A DNA stretch of 64,000 bases from Nocardioides sp. WS12 (GCF_014108865.1 NZ_CP053928.1:868001-932000), one strand, 5' to 3'. Positions 17,059 through 26,444 are shown, numbered from the stretch's first letter. The notes: generated by a model from the sequence alone, not told the origin. Numbers and translations are program-made.

Positions 17059-17868
17059 CTAGTCTGCCGGGTCTTGGGTTCTGATGCTGGGCAAGGTGTC
17101 GATTCCGCGGTTGCGTAGTCGGTAGCTGGCGCCCTTCAGGGTGAGGACGTCGGCGTGGTGAACGACGCGATCGATCATCGCGGCAGCGACGGCCTGGTCG
17201 CCGAACACGCCGCCCCAGCCGCTGAAGGGCAGGTTGGATGTGAGGATCAGCGAGGCGTGTTCGTAGCGGGACGAGACGAGTTGGAAGAACAGGTTGGCGG
17301 CGTCTTGCTCGAAGGGCAGGTAGCCGACCTCGTCGACGATGATCAGCCCGTAGCGCCGCAGCCGTGCGAGCTCTTGGGGTAGTCGTCCGGCGCGGTGTGC
17401 TTCGGTGAGTCGGGTGACCCATTCGGTCGCCGTTGCGAACAGCACCCGGTGGCCGTGGTTCGCCGCAGCGATTCCCAGGCCGGTGGCCAGGTGGGTCTTG
17501 CCGGTGCCGGGCGGGCCGAGCAGGACGACGTTGCGGGCTTCGGTGAGGAATCCGCCTGATGCCAGTGATCCGATCTGTTGACGCACCGAGGGTTGGGCGT
17601 CCCAGTCGAACTCCTCGATCGTCTTCGGTGCTGCGAACCCCGCGGCACGGATCCGCAGTCGGGCACCGGACGCGTTGCGGGCGGCGACCTCGCGGTCGAG
17701 GACAGCGGCGAGGTACTCCTCGTGGGTCCATCCGGCATCGCGGGCGTGGTCGGCCAACCGGCCGGCGGCTTCGGTGATCCGAGGTGCCTTCAGCGCCGAC
17801 GCCAGGTAGGTCAGCTGCTTGAGTGCTTCGGTTGCGTCGCTCTTCGTCTTGCTACTGCTGGTCGCCAT
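17059..17868 (-). CDS. istB: IS21 helper ATPase IstB
   Basis: A 269-residue AAA+ ATPase of the DnaC/IstB family that helps IstA choose targets. The Walker A motif is GPPGTGKTHLA near residue 119, Walker B is LIIVDEVGYLPFE, and sensor residues follow in LILTSNLPFSGW. It overlaps istA by 1 bp, the usual coupled arrangement. Length is normal. Confidence 0.95.
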   Translation of the reverse strand: MATSSSKTKSDATEALKQLTYLASALKAPRITEAAGRLADHARDAGWTHEEYLAAVLDREVAARNASGARLRIRAAGFAAPKTIEEFDWDAQPSVRQQIGSLASGGFLTEARNVVLLGPPGTGKTHLATGLGIAAANHGHRVLFATATEWVTRLTEAHRAGRLPQELARLRRYGLIIVDEVGYLPFEQDAANLFFQLVSSRYEHASLILTSNLPFSGWGGVFGDQAVAAAMIDRVVHHADVLTLKGASYRLRNRGIDTLPSIRTQDPAD

Positions 17869-19148
17869 CAGGCCACCTCCTCACCATCGACACCATCGGC
17901 AGGACCATCGCTGACGCCACCGTCGCTCAGGGCGTTGGTGAGGCCGCCGTTGATGAGGCCGAAGGCGCGGTCGTAGTCGGCCAGGTCCCGCACCAGGCCG
18001 TCATCAGGGTCTGGTGCGGGTCGGGGTTGTTGGTACTGCTCGCGCAGGACCTTCGCCGCAGCGATGTGGGCGGGGTCGGTGATGGTCATCCCGCGTGCCC
18101 AGACCCGGTCGTGGGCCGCGACGAGGCGAGCTTCGTGGCGGACTTCGACCCTGGTCAGGTCCGCATGGACGTCGACGAACCTGCCGATCACCGCGGGATC
18201 GACCGAGTAGTCGTTGCTGTCGACGCGGACGTAGTAGTCGCGTCCCAGCCGGACCCGGTTGATCCACCCCACCGTCGGCGGCACCGGGGGCAGGGGCAGC
18301 ATCGCGGCCCGGTCGGCGTTGAGCAGATCGACCGGTCGGGTCTTGATCGTGCGCACGATGCGGGTGTTCGCCTTGGTCAGCCAATCAGCGAACTGGGCGT
18401 TGAAGTCGGCCGGTGAGGTGAAGTCACGACCAGGCATGAAGGAGGTCTCGAAGAATCCGTTCCTGCGTTCGACGATGCCCTTCGATTCGGGGTCATAGGG
18501 CTTGAGTCGCTGCAGCGTGGTGGCCAGGGTGCCGGTGAAGGCACCGACCCCGTCGGCATGCCGCTTGCCGCGGCCGATGCCGGACTCGTTGTCCCAGATC
18601 AGCCTGCGTGGGACACGGCCGAGCAGCTGCAGCAGCATCCACATCGCCAGCAACAGGTCCTCGGTGTGCCGGGTCGGGATCATTCGTCCGACCATGAAGC
18701 GGGAGTGCGCCGCGGTGATCACCATGACTGGCAGCAACTTTGTCGTGCCGTCCTCGAGCGGGATCTTCTTCGGCGGGAACCACAGATCGCACTGCGCCGC
18801 GTCACCTGGCAGCCACGTCAACCGATCCGAAGGGTCAACCTGTCTGTGGTCAGGCCGCAGCTGGCGGACGTTGTCACGGAACCAAGTGATCGACCCGGTC
18901 CAGCCGACGCGTTCGGCGATGACCGTCGCCGGCATGTCCGGCGTCTTGGCCAGCAGTTGACGCACCGCTGGTTCGAACGCAGCAAACGATGTCGGCACCG
19001 CTGGTCGCTCGTACTTCGGTGGCGCGTCCGATGCCACCGCCCGTGCCACGGTCGACCGTCCGACGCCCAGGTCCCGTGCGACCTGACGCTGCGGAACACC
19101 GTCCGCAACCAGCCGCCGGATCAAAGCCCAATCCTCCACAGAGATCAC
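17868..19148 (-). CDS. istA: IS21 transposase IstA
   Basis: A 426-residue transposase. The N-terminal HTH region is DGVPQRQVARDLGVGRSTVA. The DDE integrase core has a first Asp in GDAAQCDLWF, a second Asp in LIWDNESG and a Glu in KGIVERRNGFFE. A C-terminal beta-barrel region follows. The frame is full length and undamaged. Confidence 0.95.
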   Translation of the reverse strand: MISVEDWALIRRLVADGVPQRQVARDLGVGRSTVARAVASDAPPKYERPAVPTSFAAFEPAVRQLLAKTPDMPATVIAERVGWTGSITWFRDNVRQLRPDHRQVDPSDRLTWLPGDAAQCDLWFPPKKIPLEDGTTKLLPVMVITAAHSRFMVGRMIPTRHTEDLLLAMWMLLQLLGRVPRRLIWDNESGIGRGKRHADGVGAFTGTLATTLQRLKPYDPESKGIVERRNGFFETSFMPGRDFTSPADFNAQFADWLTKANTRIVRTIKTRPVDLLNADRAAMLPLPPVPPTVGWINRVRLGRDYYVRVDSNDYSVDPAVIGRFVDVHADLTRVEVRHEARLVAAHDRVWARGMTITDPAHIAAAKVLREQYQQPRPAPDPDDGLVRDLADYDRAFGLINGGLTNALSDGGVSDGPADGVDGEEVA

Positions 19149-19201
19149 CCATCCAATCTGTCTGGGTGGCCTCGTTTCCGACCGTCGCTATGGCCTCGTT
19201 T

Positions 19202-20203
19202 TCAAGCGTCGTCGACACTGCGCTTGAGGCACCGGATGGCCTCTAGTGACTTCTTGCCTTCGGCGCGCTTGCGTCGGTAGTAGACCCGCCCCTCGGTATC
19301 GAGGCGAATCTGGCTGATCGCTGCGATGTGGATCATGTGGTTCGCCCGGCGGTTTCCGGCGCGCGAGAGCCGGTGACGGTTCTGCTCGCCAGACGACGCA
19401 TCGAGTGGCGCGGTGCCGGTCCAGGAAGCGAACTTGTTGCGATCTGCGAACCGAGCGACGTCTCCGACATCGGCCAGGATGCGCGCAGCCACGACGGGTC
19501 CGACACCGTGCAGGTCCATCAGGCGTGAGCCGCGGGCGAGCACGATCGCCTTCAGTTCGGCGGTGGACTTCTTGATCTTGGCCTCGACCGCAACCAACTC
19601 GGCGAGCTCTTCGGCAGCGATGCGTCGGCGGGTCTTGCCCGCGATGTCGCGGGGGCGGACAGATGCCAGCATCGTCTTGGCCTGGCCGGTGGTGATGTCG
19701 CGTTTCGCCTGTCCAGGCAGGAGTTCTGCGAGCAGAGCCTGGAGCCGGTCGACAGTCTGGACGCGTCGACGGGTCAGTGCTTCACGTCGGTCGGTGAGCA
19801 TCCGCAGCGCCTCGAGCTCTCCGTCGAACTGCAGCACCCGAAGGGTCGAGGTACGGACAGCTACTGCCGCGACGGCGTGGGCGTCATGAGCGTCGGTCTT
19901 GCGGTTGTGGCCGGTGTCGAAGAGCCGGACTCGAGCGGCGAGTTTCGCGGGGACGTCAACGACACGTTCACCGTCCTCGAGCAGTCGTTGAGCGAGCGGT
20001 CGGCCGGCGCCGTTGCTTCCCTCGACGGCCCAGACCCGTTCCGGCCAGGCCTTCGCGTAGGTCCGCATCGCTGCATAGCCGGCGCGGTCCGTAGTGAACC
20101 GGCCGGCGCCGAGCATCTGTTCGTGCTGATCGACGACCTCGATGGTGGCCGACAGCTTGTGGGGATCGACCCCGATGATCACGTGCTCCAAGTGATGGTT
20201 CAT
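19202..20203 (-). pseudogene. IS110-family transposase, N-terminal part (split by IS21)
   Basis: The frame starts at the ATG at 20,201-20,203 (MNHHLEHVIIGVDPHKLSAT). The DEDD catalytic domain opens with GVDPHK, and the acidic residues in VEGSNGAG and KTDAHDAHAVA fit the family. The transposase_20 domain contains GVGPVVAARILADVGD and FASWTGTAPLDASSG with the Ser used by this family. The frame stops 16 bp inside the IS21 right end, so the last five residues (SVDDA) come from IS21. The rest of the protein is at 16,762-16,992. Confidence 0.92.
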
Positions 20204-20545
20204 GTGCTGTTCCCGCCTGTGCTCGATCCGATTGGACGGCGAGGTGGGCATTGCTACTACGAGCAGGGCAGTCCCTTCTTGAGCCACGCCTCGTCACGGT
20301 GAACGGCGGGCCGCAGACCGATAGTGAGCCACACCAGAACAGCCGGTGGGCAGCCGCATAGAGAGCTGCCCGCCGATCACCTGGACCGAGTCTGGCCAGA
20401 CACCGATCCTGCAGTCGAGTGTCTAGTAGCCGCCAATGCAACCAGAATCGTCGCTGACCAACGGCCACCTCACGGCGCGCTGAGGCGCGAGAAGGAGTGC
20501 CACACACCTAGTGCATTGTCGGTCGAGTTGCGTCCGGCGTATTGG
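20204..20545. other. Non-coding stretch beside the IS110 element
   Basis: No gene is supported here. It probably contains the IS110 non-coding end, which in this family encodes the bridge RNA upstream of the transposase. I cannot mark the element boundary. Confidence 0.35.
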
Positions 20546-20890
20546 TCAGCGGCGCCAGCGCGTGCCTGGGCGAGGTCGACGGAAGCGCTCCAGTTCATCG
20601 GCGACGCTGCTCCACTTCGCTTCGCGCAATGCACCCCTGGCCTCGCGGTCGGCCAGGTCGCGCAGGATGCGGCGGCAGGCTCCGGGGGAGTCCAAGACGG
20701 CACGGACGTGCTCATCGAGGCTCGTGGCTTCCTTGATGAACGTGACGGCGCTGTGGCCAGCTTCGGCGGCTCGTCGCTCCTCGGATGCCAGTCGGCGGCA
20801 GGCGCTGCCGCACCACCGGCGCGGGCGGCCCGCCTTGGGGCGGTCCGGGAGGTGAAATGGATCGCCGCAGCGAGGGCAGGTCCTGATCAC
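20546..20890 (-). CDS. Hypothetical protein with short zinc-ribbon-like Cys motif
   Basis: A 114-residue protein read from the GTG at 20,888-20,890, which overlaps the stop of the upstream HTH gene. Residues 4-8 give CPRCG and a second Cys pair lies in WCGSACRRL, a probable zinc site. The rest is charged and helical. It is coupled to the HTH gene and has the look of small proteins next to excisionase genes on actinobacterial elements. Function unknown. Confidence 0.55.
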   Translation of the reverse strand: MIRTCPRCGDPFHLPDRPKAGRPRRWCGSACRRLASEERRAAEAGHSAVTFIKEATSLDEHVRAVLDSPGACRRILRDLADREARGALREAKWSSVADELERFRRPRPGTRWRR

Positions 20891-21210
20891 TGGTCGTGCT
20901 CCAATGCGCTTGTCCAGTCCGCGACGGTGCGGGGATGCCAACGCAGGTGCTTGCCAACACGGATCCCTTTGGGGCCCAGGCCCTTGGCGCGCCAGGTGTA
21001 GATGGTCTTGACCGGTACGCCCAGGTGTCCGGCTAGATCGGCGGCGGTCCACAGGCGTTCGCCGGTGCCGTCGCTTGCGGCTTGCGAATGAGCAATCGGT
21101 CGTGACGAGGACGGCGCAGCTCGTCGATGCGGCGACGGCTTCGGTGAAGGTTGCATTGGCAACTCGTCCCAGAGACTTGGTTGGTCCTGTTCGTGCTTGT
21201 TGTTCCTCAT
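20887..21210 (-). CDS. Helix-turn-helix (excisionase/AlpA-type) DNA-binding protein
   Basis: About 107 residues from the ATG at 21,208-21,210 (GACGAGG upstream). The C-terminal half is a MerR/HTH_17-type domain: LWTAADLAGHLGVPVKTIYT, then WRAKGLGPKGIRVGKHLRWH. This is the usual form of excisionase or plasmid/element regulators. It lies far from the integrase at the other end of the island, so it may belong to an older element or regulate another function. Confidence 0.75.
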   Translation of the reverse strand: MRNNKHEQDQPSLWDELPMQPSPKPSPHRRAAPSSSRPIAHSQAASDGTGERLWTAADLAGHLGVPVKTIYTWRAKGLGPKGIRVGKHLRWHPRTVADWTSALEHDQ

Positions 21211-22040
21211 TGCAGCCTCGTCCTGATCCCGTGGGTGTCGGTTGCACCACTGTTGGTCTCCAAAGGAGTCACACGTGGTGGGTGCGATCACCGCCACGAC
21301 GGGATGGCGGCGAGCCGCTCGATTGGAACGCCGCTCTGTCTGGGGCTGCGGTGCCGGACGTCGAGGGGGACGCCGGGCTCAGTGAGCGGCTCAGGCATTC
21401 CGCCGGACGTTTCCGCTCCGACAATGCAAGAGGTGTGTGGCACTTGGTTCGATGCGGAAAGTCGGGGGGACACCAGGCGTCGGTGAAGGCGGCAAAGGAG
21501 CGCGGTCAGAGCGTCTGACGGCTAGGAATCAGTGGCCGGCGGGATGCACGGGGCGCTGACGGTTCCCATGTGCGTGCTGGTTGGGGTGGACCCGTGATCC
21601 AGCTTGTGGACCGGCCCGGCCGGCGCTTCGCTGGCCGCGCCTTCATGACTCGCGAACGAAGGCGATGGGAGCGCCAGGGAGGCCGCCCGTCGCGAGCGAG
21701 GTATATCTACGCTCGTCGTAGCATGCGTGCCGCTCGGTTTCGAGGCCGTGAATCGCCTTACGCGGAGCGGGTTTTGGACTCGTCAGAATCCGTCAACGAT
21801 CGTCATGCGGGCCACTGCGGATGGCGGCGGTGAGGGCGGGAGTGCACTTTCTCGACTTGGCGATTTCAGGGGTCCAGCCGACGGCTGCCAACCAAGCAGC
21901 TTGTCGACTGTCACCCGTTTGCGCAGCAGACCCCTCCTCAGGTGCAGGTTTGTGGCCGAGCTGCCCCGACGCCGCTATTGCTAAATCGTTCCGAACTAAG
22001 TAAATTAGAACCGAATCATTGTGGTTGGACGTCAGAGAGG
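21211..22040. other. Long intergenic stretch, no supported gene
   Basis: About 830 bp between the HTH gene and isoG2. Small open frames exist on the plus strand, but none has a good start, ribosome site or recognisable product. The last 60 bp hold the promoter region of isoG2 with its palindrome. Some of this could be decayed mobile-element sequence. Confidence 0.4.
21996..22008. promoter_or_regulatory. CTAA-N5-TTAG palindrome upstream of isoG2
   Basis: CTAAGTAAATTAG, centred 48 bp before the isoG2 ATG. It matches the palindromes at 26,511, 46,245 and 48,484 in the eight fixed positions. It is the likely operator for the island's MarR regulator. Confidence 0.65.
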
Positions 22041-22049
22041 ATGTCGCGA

Positions 22050-23270
22050 ATGCCTGGACCGTTGGAGGGGTACCGCGTCATTGACCTCTCGGCCATGCTG
22101 TCGGGTCCGTGGGCAGCCGACATCCTTGGCGACCAAGGTGCTGAGGTCATCAAGCTCGAACCCTTGGGCACCGGCGACCACGTACGACTGCTGCCCAACA
22201 CTTCAGGCGGCCTCGCATCGATGTTCGTCAACATCAACCGATCGAAGAAGTCCGTTGCGATCGACCTCAAGCAAGCCGAGGGACGATCCGCACTCCTGAA
22301 GCTCATCGCTACCGCCGATGTCGTGATCCAGAACTTCCGCCCCGGCGTAGTTCAGCGCCTCGGCATCTCGTACGAGGAACTCAGTGCAGTCAACCCGGGC
22401 CTCGTGTACCTGTCGATCAGCGGCTTCGGCGAGGTCGGACCGTACTCCTCCAAGCGAGCCTACGACCCGATTGTCCAGGCAGTCAGCGGACTCGCATCCG
22501 TGCAAGCAGGGTCCGACGACGGTCGCCCGCGCCTGGTTCGAACGGTCCTGCCGGACAAACTGACCGCCGTGATGGGTGCCCAGGCCGTATGCGCTGCACT
22601 TGCAGGCCGTGGTCACACGGGTCGAGGCCAGCACGTCCAACTTTCAATGCTCGACACGATGATGTCGTTCTTGTGGGCCACCGACATGGGGGCTTACACG
22701 TTTGCTGATAGGCCCGTGCTCCCTGAGCAGGATGCCAGCATTATCGACCTCATTTTCGAGACTGCCGACGGTTACATCACTGTCTCGACCATGAGCGACG
22801 GCGAGTGGGCAGCGTTCTGTCGCGCCACGGATCGTTTGGATCTACTGGAGGACAAGCGGTTCTCCACCCCAGCGAGTCGTGGCAAGCACGTCGATGAGCG
22901 GCTCGCTGAGGTGCAGGAGACTCTCCTGACGCGCACTGCAACTGAGTGGCTGGAGATTCTCGACGCGAACGACGTTCCCTGCGCTCCGGCACTTCGCCGA
23001 TTCGAGGTCATCGACCACCCTCAGGTCGTTGCCTCTGAAACGCTCATCACCACCGACCACCCGGTCGCTGGCCGACTGCGGCAGGCCCGAGCCGCAGCAC
23101 GATTCTCGGACACCCCACTCGCGCCGCCCCGTGGAGCGCCCCTCCTCGGCGAGCACACCGTCGAGGTACTGCGCAGCATCGGGCTGGACGACGACACCAT
23201 CAACGGTCTCCTTGAATCGGGCGTGGCCGGAGCCCCGCCGACCCCATCGCTTGTAGCAGGCAGCGCGTGA
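22050..23270 (+). CDS. Second IsoG-like CaiB/BaiF family CoA-transferase
   Basis: A 406-residue family III CoA-transferase, similar along its whole length to the isoG product at 26,666. Shared segments include GPWAADILGDQGAEVIKLEP, FRPGVVQRLG, LSISGFGEVGP and the C-terminal APPRGAPLLGEHT. In the known isoprene pathway IsoG handles the glutathionyl C5 acid and its CoA ester. Residue 202 is Asp here (SMLD) and Glu in isoG. The ATG at 22,050 is chosen because AGAGAGG precedes it at 9 bp. A CmcJ-like gene follows after 59 bp. The paralogue may accept a different acid or work in another step. Confidence 0.85.
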   Translation: MPGPLEGYRVIDLSAMLSGPWAADILGDQGAEVIKLEPLGTGDHVRLLPNTSGGLASMFVNINRSKKSVAIDLKQAEGRSALLKLIATADVVIQNFRPGVVQRLGISYEELSAVNPGLVYLSISGFGEVGPYSSKRAYDPIVQAVSGLASVQAGSDDGRPRLVRTVLPDKLTAVMGAQAVCAALAGRGHTGRGQHVQLSMLDTMMSFLWATDMGAYTFADRPVLPEQDASIIDLIFETADGYITVSTMSDGEWAAFCRATDRLDLLEDKRFSTPASRGKHVDERLAEVQETLLTRTATEWLEILDANDVPCAPALRRFEVIDHPQVVASETLITTDHPVAGRLRQARAAARFSDTPLAPPRGAPLLGEHTVEVLRSIGLDDDTINGLLESGVAGAPPTPSLVAGSA

Positions 23271-23329
23271 CAATCGAGAGGTCGGGCACGACACTCGACC
23301 GCTCACTGGACACCCAAGGCGACTGAACC

Positions 23330-24199
23330 ATGTCAGCGTCGACCAGTGTCGACCCCCACCTGCGTTGCACCCCCAGCGTCACATCGGTGCTGACGTTCCA
23401 TGACGAAACGCCAGGCCGGACGTACTTCTACACCTATGTGCCACCAGAGGGCGTCCCTCGCGTGAACGGCAACACCAATCACGTACCAGTACTCATCCGC
23501 AACGGCTGGGAGCTGGGGTCGGGAACCCTTGAAACCCACGGCTTTGAGGCCGGACATCTCCCCACCAGATTCACGGCATGGGACGACGCTGCTGCCATCT
23601 GCGATACCTACCGACCCGAGGTCGAAGCGCAGATCGCGGCGATCACAGGCGCAAGTCGAGTGGTCTCCTTCGACCACAACGTGCGATGCGACGACAAGGC
23701 ACAGCAACAAACCTGGGCCAATACCTCTGACCACACACGAACCGCACGCTGGGTGCACAACGACTACACGCCAGAATCTGCTCGCGAACGAGCCGCTGAA
23801 ATCCTCGGCTACGTGCCCCATGGCCGTTTCGCCTTCATCAACCTCTGGCGCCCGATCCGAGAGCCACTGCGCGACACGCCCCTCGCGGTCTGCGATGGCC
23901 AAACCATTCGCAACGAAGACCTTGAGCGGGCAGCGCTGATCTATCCCGAACGAGAAGGCGAGTACTTTCTACTTCGCCACCATGTCGATCAACGGTGGTA
24001 CTGGTTTCCGGAGATGCGGAACGAGGAAGCGCTGCTCCTCAAGTGCATGGACACCGCTGCGTCCACCCGCTTCTCTGCGCACTCCGCATTCGACAACCCG
24101 GACGCTCCCGCTGGATCCCCTCCACGAGAGAGCATTGAAGTTCGCGTCATCGCCGTCTGGGACGACAACGGTCCCCGACGACCACCCGCCAGGATCTGA
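23330..24199 (+). CDS. CmcJ/NvfI-family (2-oxoglutarate/Fe(II)-like) oxygenase
   Basis: A 289-residue protein of the CmcJ/NvfI family, which includes the P8 subunit of cephamycin methoxylation and fungal oxygenases. A possible metal-binding HxD is in RWVHNDYTPE. A distal His is in FSAHSAFDNPD and a conserved Arg near the C-terminus is in ESIEVRVIAVW. The central FINLWRPIREPLRDTPLAVC segment is typical of the family. It follows isoG2 by 59 bp and is likely co-transcribed. I know of no established role for this family in isoprene breakdown. Confidence 0.75.
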   Translation: MSASTSVDPHLRCTPSVTSVLTFHDETPGRTYFYTYVPPEGVPRVNGNTNHVPVLIRNGWELGSGTLETHGFEAGHLPTRFTAWDDAAAICDTYRPEVEAQIAAITGASRVVSFDHNVRCDDKAQQQTWANTSDHTRTARWVHNDYTPESARERAAEILGYVPHGRFAFINLWRPIREPLRDTPLAVCDGQTIRNEDLERAALIYPEREGEYFLLRHHVDQRWYWFPEMRNEEALLLKCMDTAASTRFSAHSAFDNPDAPAGSPPRESIEVRVIAVWDDNGPRRPPARI

Positions 24200-24338
24200 C
24201 GAGCCACCAGCCCGCAAGAACCACCTGCGAACACTCCACACGGCTCGGGGTCACGTATTCAGATCCAACACACACCACAGGGCTGATCCACGCATCACGG
24301 CCGGACAACTTGCTAACGCAACGAGATCCCATCACCCG

Positions 24339-24351
24339 GTATGATATTTAG
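24339..24351. promoter_or_regulatory. Degenerate CTAA-N5-TTAG site over the marR promoter
   Basis: GTATGATATTTAG keeps the TTAG half and spacing of the island palindrome, and it overlaps a TATGAT -10-like hexamer at 24,340-24,345. This would fit autoregulation of marR. It is weaker than the other four sites. Confidence 0.4.
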
Positions 24352-24390
24352 GTATAAGAAATAGTCTGCCTTTGTGAAAGAGGGATCCCG

Positions 24391-24933
24391 ATGGCGACAA
24401 AGCCCACAAAGCTGGAACCTAGTCAGATTGAGGACGGCATCGACCGCGTAGAGAAGGCTTGGAACCGCGAACGTCCTGACCTCGACGTCAGCTCGATCGG
24501 CATCATCTCCAGGATCTGGCGAGTTGGGCGCCACATGGAACGCGAGCGCAAGGACCGACTCACAGAGGTCGGAACCGACCGCGTGACACTGGACGTCCTC
24601 GCGATGCTGCGTCGATCAGGCGAGCCCTATCGACGGACCGCAGGCGAGCTGACTCACTCTTCGCTCATCACGCCCGGCGGTGTGTCCCAGAGGCTCGAAA
24701 AGCTTGAGAAGGCCGGACTTGTCACCCGACACATCCACCCTGAGGATCGCCGGCGAATCGACGTCCAACTCACCCCCGACGGCATGCACCTGATCGACGA
24801 CGTGTTGGCAGACCTGATGGACCATGAAACCAAACTGGTCCAGGTACTGACTCCCACTGATCAAGCCGAACTGCGTCGCCTTCTGAAGCTTCTGCTTGCT
24901 CAATTCGAGCACCCCGAGAACGACGTTCACTGA
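24391..24933 (+). CDS. MarR-family transcriptional regulator of the island
   Basis: A 180-residue winged-helix regulator. The recognition region is in LTHSSLITPGGVSQRLEKLE and the wing in GLVTRHIHPEDRRRIDVQLT. The C-terminal dimerisation helix contains TDQAELRRLLKLLLAQFE. An extended N-terminus of about 45 residues precedes the fold. Known isoprene loci in Rhodococcus include a marR gene, so this is the probable controller of the iso genes. The inducer is likely isoprene or its epoxide, by inference. AAAGAGGG lies upstream of the ATG. Confidence 0.85.
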   Translation: MATKPTKLEPSQIEDGIDRVEKAWNRERPDLDVSSIGIISRIWRVGRHMERERKDRLTEVGTDRVTLDVLAMLRRSGEPYRRTAGELTHSSLITPGGVSQRLEKLEKAGLVTRHIHPEDRRRIDVQLTPDGMHLIDDVLADLMDHETKLVQVLTPTDQAELRRLLKLLLAQFEHPENDVH

Positions 24934-25208
24934 ACTTCCGCACCAGGTCATTTCGTTTTCGCCACGAGGTACGCCACTCAACAAGCCTGCGTGGATGTCT
25001 TGGCAGGGCGACGCCACCGGTTGTTGTGATCAGACGACCGTGCGGGGTTGCGGGTCAGCGGGCTGCTCTTGGGTCGCTGCGGCACCAACGCTTAGTCGTC
25101 CCCATACGCATCAATGCGCCACCCTCGCGAGAGCGAGGTGCCGTCGGCCGTCGTGCAAGACGTGCGACCGGAGGGCCGAGTGAACGAGGGCGCGAAGGTT
25201 CGTGCTTG

Positions 25209-26444
25209 TCAACCGAGAGCGGGAACCAAGGGTCGACCGGCGAACTGTCGAAGGTCAACCAGTGTCGAGATGTCGTCGCCGGGGCAGCGACCAAGTCGCA
25301 CATACCGACTGACAAACTCTGCCAGCGCGGCCGCCTGGTTCGGGTCAGACGAGACCTGCTCAAGGTTCCGTTCGACCAACTCGAACAACGGCACTGCCGT
25401 CTCCCGAAGGACGCGGCTCTGGAGTCCGTTGCGGGACGCGTCCATCCAAAGCCCGCGAGTGTCCGGCAGGCGCTCACATGCCTCATCGATCCCCGGTGCC
25501 GCAGACAGGGTGGCGATCGTCATGGCTGCGACCTCACAAATCCATGGCGGAAGGGCATCGAGAAAGCGAATCTCGATCCAGCCGCGAGGTCGAATGGGCG
25601 GGAACAGGGTCGAGAGGTGGTAGCGGAAGTCATCGATGGTCGGCCAGCCCACCTCATGCCCGCTCCGCAGCCAGTTCGCGAACGACGTTCCCGGCGGTAA
25701 GCCGATCCCACGAGACCCGTTCGAGTCTTCTTCATTGATGAAGAAGACGTCTGCTGCGAGCGCATAGTCGAGCCATGCGCTTGCCGGATCGACGTGTTCG
25801 GGCACCGGCTTGGTCCGTCCCCGATCAATGCCCCACCAGATTGCCTGGCGAAGTGATCGCCAGTGTCGGCCGGCTTGGTCGATGCCCGGTGAGTTCGCGA
25901 ATGCGGCCACTAAGACCGGACCGAGATGGTGCATCAGCCGCCAGCGGCGGTACGGGTCGTCGGCGGCGTGACTGATGTTGACCTGCGTTGAGGTTGTGTT
26001 CGTCATCATCCATGTGCCGCTGGGGCCGTTGGCTTCGAAGAACCTCTCCATTGCCTCGTATCGGGCTTTGGTGAGTACGCGACGCGGTGCGCGTCGTCCG
26101 TCGACTGACGCAACGATGGTGTCGTACCCGTAGCCGTGAAGTGCCAGATCGATTTGGGCGGCATCTGCTCGCAGTGCCTTGACGGCCTCGGTCATCGTCG
26201 GGAACGGCATTGTCGAGAGTTCGACCTGGCCGCCCGGCTCGAACGTGACGCGGCTCTGTCCGGGCATCTCAAGTAGTTGCAGCTCTGCCATGTCCGCGGG
26301 AGTTGGGCGCGCCCACTCATCGCCGAATCGGTTTGTCGGCCATTCCACCTCAAGGCCGTAAAGGTCGGGTTCGGTGCTGGCAAACGCTTCCTGAGCGGTC
26401 CGAGCCAACGTGTCCAGGTCCAGCGAGCGGCGTGAGTGCGGCAT
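25209..26444 (-). CDS. gshA: Glutamate-cysteine ligase, first step of glutathione synthesis
   Basis: A 411-residue carboxylate-amine ligase of the GCS2/EgtA type. Family features are the N-terminal GLEVEWP, RVTFEPGGQVELST for substrate binding, MMTNTTSTQVNISH, and the C-terminal IEIRFLDALPPW. It makes gamma-glutamylcysteine from glutamate and cysteine. Actinobacteria also carry EgtA for ergothioneine, but the location (divergent from isoG, on an island with gshB and two glutathione transferases) argues for glutathione. The ATG has AAGGAAGGGAG upstream. The 221-bp gap to isoG holds the shared operator. Confidence 0.88.
   Translation of the reverse strand: MPHSRRSLDLDTLARTAQEAFASTEPDLYGLEVEWPTNRFGDEWARPTPADMAELQLLEMPGQSRVTFEPGGQVELSTMPFPTMTEAVKALRADAAQIDLALHGYGYDTIVASVDGRRAPRRVLTKARYEAMERFFEANGPSGTWMMTNTTSTQVNISHAADDPYRRWRLMHHLGPVLVAAFANSPGIDQAGRHWRSLRQAIWWGIDRGRTKPVPEHVDPASAWLDYALAADVFFINEEDSNGSRGIGLPPGTSFANWLRSGHEVGWPTIDDFRYHLSTLFPPIRPRGWIEIRFLDALPPWICEVAAMTIATLSAAPGIDEACERLPDTRGLWMDASRNGLQSRVLRETAVPLFELVERNLEQVSSDPNQAAALAEFVSRYVRLGRCPGDDISTLVDLRQFAGRPLVPALG

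Larger units (their letters stand above)
16993..19217 (-). mobile_element. IS21-family insertion sequence, complete, 2.2 kb
   Basis: The ends are imperfect inverted repeats. The left begins TGTCGGCAACGCT and the right, on the other strand, begins TGTCGACGACGCT. Each end contains two copies of an AAACGAGGCC-type repeat, the multiple terminal repeats of IS21 (17,005-17,042 at left, 19,165-19,204 at right). It carries istA and istB and sits inside an IS110 transposase gene with a 5-bp target duplication. Both genes look intact, so it may be active. Confidence 0.93.

Noticed and set aside
21260..21990. Several short plus-strand open frames
   Set aside because: No ribosome-binding sites, no recognisable products and frame statistics like random high-G+C DNA.
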